DNA from: an uncultured Sutterella sp.
GTDB taxonomy: Bacteria; Pseudomonadota; Gammaproteobacteria; Burkholderiales; Burkholderiaceae_F
Direction of reading: 5' to 3'
DNA length: 64,000 bases
NCBI GenBank assembly: GCA_937906995.1
Contig: CALESB010000003.1
Coordinates: 41,466-105,465 of the forward strand
The notes beneath the pieces were generated by a model that worked only from the letters and a program-made list of their open reading frames with translations, was not told the DNA's origin and made no database searches. Position 1 is the stretch's first letter. Each line of letters begins with the position of its first letter. Positions 60,484 through 64,000 of the stretch are shown here, piece after piece. The translations under genes were made by a program, and so were the position numbers.

Positions 60484-62628
60484 ATGACGATGTTTAATAA
60501 AGTTAGTAAGTCCTTCCGTTTTGGTGACCATGATGTGACTTTGACGACTGGTGAGATTGCTCGTCAAGCCACTGGTGCAGTGATGTGCCAAATGGATGAA
60601 ACGGTTGTTTTAGCCACGGTTGTTGCAAAGAAAGAGGCAAAGCCTGGTCAAGACTTTTTCCCGTTGACTGTTGACTACATCGAAAAGACGTATTCTGCAG
60701 GTAAGATCCCCGGTGGCTTCTTCAAGCGTGAAGGTCGTCCTTCTGAAAAGGAAACTTTAACATCTCGTTTGATTGACCGTCCGATTCGTCCGCTCTTCCC
60801 GGAAGGTTTCTTCAATGAAGTGCAAGTGATCGTGCATGTGTTGTCTGTTGATCCTGAAGTGGATCCGGACATTCCGTCTATGATTGGTGCTTCTGCTGCT
60901 TTAGCAATTTCTGGTATTCCGTTTAATGGCCCGATCGGTGCTTGCCGTGTTGGCTACATTGATGGTCAATTTATTGCTAACCCGAAGCTTTCTGAAATGA
61001 GCAAGAGCCGTTTGGACTTGGTTGTTTCTGGTACGGAACGCGCGGTGTTAATGGTGGAATCTGAGGCTGATTGCTTGCCGGAAGATGTCATGCTTAATGC
61101 AGTGATGTTCGGCCATGAACAACAACAAGTGGCTATCAACGCGATCAATGAATTGGTTGAAGAAGCAGGTAAGCCTGCTTGGGATTGGGAAGCGGCTCCG
61201 AAGAACGAAGCCTTAATTGCCCGTATCACCGAATTGGCTCAAGAAGAGTTGAAGGTCGCATATAACATCCGTTCTAAGCAAGCTCGTACGGAAAAGTTGC
61301 GTGAAATCTACGCAATGGTTGACGAAGCTTTAGCCAAGGATGCAGAAGCTGCTGGTACCGATGCTCCGGATGCTAATGAAGTGGCAGGTATCCTTTTTGA
61401 AATGGAAGCCACACTTGTTCGTTCCAACATCTTAAATGGCGAACCGCGTATTGACGGTCGTGACACGAAGACGGTTCGCCCGATCGAAATTCGTCAAGGC
61501 GTTTTACCTCGTACGCACGGCTCTGCTTTGTTTACGCGAGGTGAAACTCAAGCTCTTGTTGTTACCACTTTGGGTACGAAGCAAGACGAACAAGTCGTTG
61601 ATGGCCTTTTGGGCGAAACTCGTGAACGCTTCATGTTGCACTACAACATGCCTCCGTTTGCAACGGGTGAAACCGGTCGTGTGGGTAGCCCGAAGCGTCG
61701 TGAAATCGGTCACGGTCGCTTAGCTAAGCGTGCTTTGTTAGCCGTGTTGCCTTCTGAAGAAGATTTCCAATACTCCATCCGTGTTGTAAGTGAAATCTGT
61801 GAATCTAATGGTTCTTCTTCTATGGCTAGCGTTTGCGGTGGTTGCTTGTCTTTGATGGACGCTGGTGTTCCTGTTAAGGACTATGTGGCAGGTGTTGCCA
61901 TGGGTTTGATCAAGGAAGGTAACAAGTTTGCCGTTTTAACGGACATCTTGGGTGATGAAGATCATTTGGGTGACATGGACTTTAAGGTTGCTGGTACAGA
62001 AAATGGTGTGACGGCCTTGCAGATGGATATCAAGATTGAAGGTATCAACAAGGAAATTATGCAAGTGGCCTTAGCTCAAGCCCATGAAGGTCGCCAACAT
62101 ATCTTAAACGAAATGCGTACGCAAGCCTCTGGTGGCGCAAAGGAATTATCTCGCTTTGCTCCTCGCATGATCACAATGAAGATTAACCCTGAAAAGATTC
62201 GTGATGTGATCGGTAAGGGCGGTTCTGTGATTCGTGCTATCACCGAAGAAACGGGCGCTACGATCAATATTGAAGATGATGGTTCTGTGACGATTGCTTC
62301 TGTTGATCCGCAAGCAGGTCTTGCTGCTCAAAAGCGTATTAGCGATATCGTTGCAGAAATTGAAAAGGGCCAAATCTACGAAGGTACAGTTACCCGTTTG
62401 TTAGACTTCGGTGCCATCGTTCAATTGTTGCCTGGTAAGGATGGTTTATTGCATATCAGTCAAATTGCAAATGAACGAGTTAACGCAGTTTCCGACTATT
62501 TGAAGGAAGGTCAAGTCGTTCGTGTGAAGGTGATTGAGGCCGATGAAAAGGGTCGTGTTCGCTTGTCCATGAAGGCATTACTTGAAGAGGCCAAGGAAGA
62601 AATTCCCGCAGAGGCTCCTCAAGCTTAA
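60484..62628 (+). CDS. pnp: Polynucleotide phosphorylase
   Basis: PNPase degrades RNA 3'-5' by phosphorolysis. The 714 residues hold two RNase PH-like domains joined by a helical linker, with GSALFTRGETQALV in the second. A KH domain (INPEKIRDVIGKGGSVIRAI, limited quote) and an S1 domain (YEGTVTRLLDFGAIV) are at the C-terminus. AAGGAAATGACTCATT precedes ATG 60484; ATG 60490 is also possible. The leader (60334-60483) is long enough for a regulatory hairpin. Confidence 0.98.
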   Translation: MTMFNKVSKSFRFGDHDVTLTTGEIARQATGAVMCQMDETVVLATVVAKKEAKPGQDFFPLTVDYIEKTYSAGKIPGGFFKREGRPSEKETLTSRLIDRPIRPLFPEGFFNEVQVIVHVLSVDPEVDPDIPSMIGASAALAISGIPFNGPIGACRVGYIDGQFIANPKLSEMSKSRLDLVVSGTERAVLMVESEADCLPEDVMLNAVMFGHEQQQVAINAINELVEEAGKPAWDWEAAPKNEALIARITELAQEELKVAYNIRSKQARTEKLREIYAMVDEALAKDAEAAGTDAPDANEVAGILFEMEATLVRSNILNGEPRIDGRDTKTVRPIEIRQGVLPRTHGSALFTRGETQALVVTTLGTKQDEQVVDGLLGETRERFMLHYNMPPFATGETGRVGSPKRREIGHGRLAKRALLAVLPSEEDFQYSIRVVSEICESNGSSSMASVCGGCLSLMDAGVPVKDYVAGVAMGLIKEGNKFAVLTDILGDEDHLGDMDFKVAGTENGVTALQMDIKIEGINKEIMQVALAQAHEGRQHILNEMRTQASGGAKELSRFAPRMITMKINPEKIRDVIGKGGSVIRAITEETGATINIEDDGSVTIASVDPQAGLAAQKRISDIVAEIEKGQIYEGTVTRLLDFGAIVQLLPGKDGLLHISQIANERVNAVSDYLKEGQVVRVKVIEADEKGRVRLSMKALLEEAKEEIPAEAPQA

Positions 62629-62656
62629 TCGCTAATTGAAAATAGCACGATAAATA

Positions 62657-62694
62657 AACATCTTGAAGCATAATGGCTTCAAGATGTTTTTTTT
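62657..62694 (+). terminator. Terminator of pnp
   Basis: AAACATCTTGAAGC (62657-62670 region) pairs with GCTTCAAGATGTTT around a five- to six-base loop, followed by eight Ts, about 25 bp after the pnp stop. Confidence 0.93.
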
Positions 62695-62770
62695 ATATAT
62701 ACCGAAAGATGGTTTCTTGTGTTATCTTTCCCGAGCAAACTCAATGTCATTATGTTTTTAGGAGATGGAG

Positions 62771-63874
62771 ATGACTCAGTTTTTAGATCCGGTTGAACTT
62801 TGGAAAGATTTACACGCCATGCCTGAATTGGCCATGCAAGAAGTGAAAACTGCTGCCTATGTTGCTAAGACATTACAAAATCTTGGCATCGAAACACAAA
62901 CGCAGTTAGGCGGTACGACCGGTGTTATGGGGATTATTCGTGGTACAGAACCTGGTCCTGTTGTGATGTTACGAGCTGATATGGATGCCCTTCCTTTTAC
63001 TATTGATGGTAAGGAATGCGCTATTCACGCTTGTGGACACGACTCTCATACTGCAATGCTTTTGGCTGTTGCAAGCCAAATGAAGGATCAAGTCAAAAAG
63101 GGTACTTTAAAGCTCTTATTCCAACCTGCTGAAGAAGCAATTACGGGTGCATTAGCTATGGTTAAGGCTGGTGTTATGGAAGATGTTGACTATGTTTTGG
63201 GTAGTCATATTCGTCCAATTCAAGATGTCGAAGCTGGGAAGGTCTGTCCTGGAATTAATCACGCTGCCTCAAAAACTGTCTTTGTTGATATTGAGGGTTG
63301 CACTGCACATGCTGCTCGTCCTCACTTGGGTGTCAATACCATTGATGTCGCTTGTGCCATCATTCAAAATGTGCAAGCACAGTGGTATAACCCGGCAGGT
63401 GTTTGGTCAATGAAGTGTACCCAAATTCATGCAGATAGTGGCGCAACTAATTCTATTCCTGCAACTGCTCGCTTAACGTTTGACTGCCGCACTGGAACAA
63501 ACCCTTTGATGGCAGAGTTTTCAGAGCGTTTTGAACGAGTTGTCCACAGTACCGCTGAAGCTTTTGGGGCTAAGGCAACAATTCGCGATGGTGGTAACTG
63601 CCCTGCAGCCGAATATGATGAGGACTTTAAAGATATGGTTCGCGAAGCCATTGTTAGTGTTCTAGGCGCAGATGCTGTAGCCAAGGATTGCGGTGGCGGC
63701 GGTGAAGATTTCCACTTTTATAAGATGGCTAAGCCCTCTGTTAAAGCCGCTTATTTTGGCCTTGGTGTTGGTGCAACACCTGGTTTACATAACGCCGATA
63801 TGCACTTCGATCCTAAGTATTTGATCAATGGTGTCAATATTACGGTTGAAGTAACGAAGCGCCTAGTTGGTTAA
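62771..63874 (+). CDS. M20-family amidohydrolase/peptidase
   Basis: A 367-residue member of the M20 family, smaller than the two AbgA-like proteins. The metal site is canonical: RADMDALPF, HACGHDSHTAMLL (Cys, His), QPAEEAITGA (Glu), GSHIRP (His) and GLHNADMHF (late His). This form is typical of N-acyl-L-amino-acid or IAA-amino-acid-type hydrolases and carboxypeptidases. ATG 62771 is favoured because AGGAG is six bases upstream; an ATG six bases earlier abuts that site. It stands alone between two terminators. Confidence 0.9.
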   Translation: MTQFLDPVELWKDLHAMPELAMQEVKTAAYVAKTLQNLGIETQTQLGGTTGVMGIIRGTEPGPVVMLRADMDALPFTIDGKECAIHACGHDSHTAMLLAVASQMKDQVKKGTLKLLFQPAEEAITGALAMVKAGVMEDVDYVLGSHIRPIQDVEAGKVCPGINHAASKTVFVDIEGCTAHAARPHLGVNTIDVACAIIQNVQAQWYNPAGVWSMKCTQIHADSGATNSIPATARLTFDCRTGTNPLMAEFSERFERVVHSTAEAFGAKATIRDGGNCPAAEYDEDFKDMVREAIVSVLGADAVAKDCGGGGEDFHFYKMAKPSVKAAYFGLGVGATPGLHNADMHFDPKYLINGVNITVEVTKRLVG

Positions 63875-63891
63875 TAGTGAATTGAGATAGT

Positions 63892-63930
63892 AAACCTCTC
63901 GATGTATAAATTATGCAGCGAGAGGTTTTC
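63892..63930 (+). terminator. Terminator after the M20 gene
   Basis: AAACCTCTCG (63892-63901) and CGAGAGGTTT (63919-63928) form a 10-bp stem with a 17-base loop, followed by TTC and T-rich sequence. It lies about 18 bp past the stop. The last 70 bases of the window hold no assignable gene. Confidence 0.8.
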
Positions 63931-64000
63931 TTTATTTGTTTTTAGTGTAATGGTATGGATTTCTTGGACACCTTGGAGTCCAAGCCATGCACATAGCGAC

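Noticed and set aside
63932..64000. 3' end of a gene on the minus strand at the window edge
   Set aside because: All three frames are open for only 18 to 40 codons and none shows a recognisable C-terminus, so I cannot tell whether coding sequence is present.

Overview
The window is a gene-dense chromosomal segment of a Gram-negative betaproteobacterium. Gene order and protein relatedness point to Burkholderiales, most likely the gut-associated Sutterellaceae (Sutterella/Parasutterella-like). That family placement is an inference from gene content, the fairly AT-rich sequence and the many M20 amidohydrolases; no database was consulted. Supporting layout: a dcw cluster running ftsW-murG-murC-ddl-ftsQ-ftsA-ftsZ-lpxC, then a DciA-like gene and secA; mutT/yacG/coaE; rplU-rpmA-obg; accB-accC-prmA; orn/M48/rsgA. 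I saw no insertion sequence, prophage or CRISPR array.

Region by region. 1-8.7 kb: peptidoglycan precursor synthesis, divisome and the first committed step of lipid A synthesis, ending in a small lipoprotein gene. 8.7-14.1 kb: DciA-like gene, secA, a MutT-type Nudix protein, yacG-coaE and tRNA-Pro(CGG). 14.1-20.3 kb (minus strand): polyprenyl diphosphate synthase, a PiT phosphate transporter with a PhoU-like tail behind a four-half-site Pho box array, obg-rpmA-rplU and rppH. 20.3-29.6 kb: proS, an HU-type histone-like gene, an orphan protein, then tolA-tolR-tolQ-ybgC-ruvB-ruvA-ruvC-ffh on the minus strand. 29.7-37.5 kb: a CcsA/YpjD-like membrane protein, a PP0621-type zinc-ribbon protein, ampD, yggT, a PfkB kinase, the accB-accC-prmA-DUF3426 operon and an AIM24 protein. 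37.6-47.8 kb: mpl, a YqiA-type hydrolase, marC, an RNB ribonuclease, mgtE, rsmE, tkt and gap. 47.8-54.6 kb: a candidate small RNA and an amidohydrolase/transporter neighbourhood (two AbgA-like M20 enzymes, a PLP aminotransferase, an EamA exporter and a DcuC carrier). 54.6-64 kb: rsgA, a very large M48-family protein, orn, rpsO, pnp and a third M20 amidohydrolase.

How the genes fit together: murG/murC/ddl/ftsQAZ build and place septal wall, mpl and ampD recycle wall fragments, and TolQRA couples outer-membrane constriction to division. The asaccharolytic-looking accessory part (M20 hydrolases, DcuC, aminotransferase) suggests use of amidated or peptidic compounds and C4-dicarboxylates.

The most unusual items are: (1) a 1240-residue M48/Ste24-type membrane protein whose HExxH site reads HALAR, followed by a long Lys/Arg/Thr-rich tail with an exact 159-bp repeat; (2) a candidate ~84-nt small RNA with its own promoter and terminator at 47.93-48.04 kb, next to a 20-bp perfect palindrome; (3) four Pho half-sites at exact 11-bp spacing before the phosphate transporter; (4) an FtsZ lacking the usual C-terminal peptide; and (5) a GAPDH with Ala where the NAD-selecting Asp normally sits.
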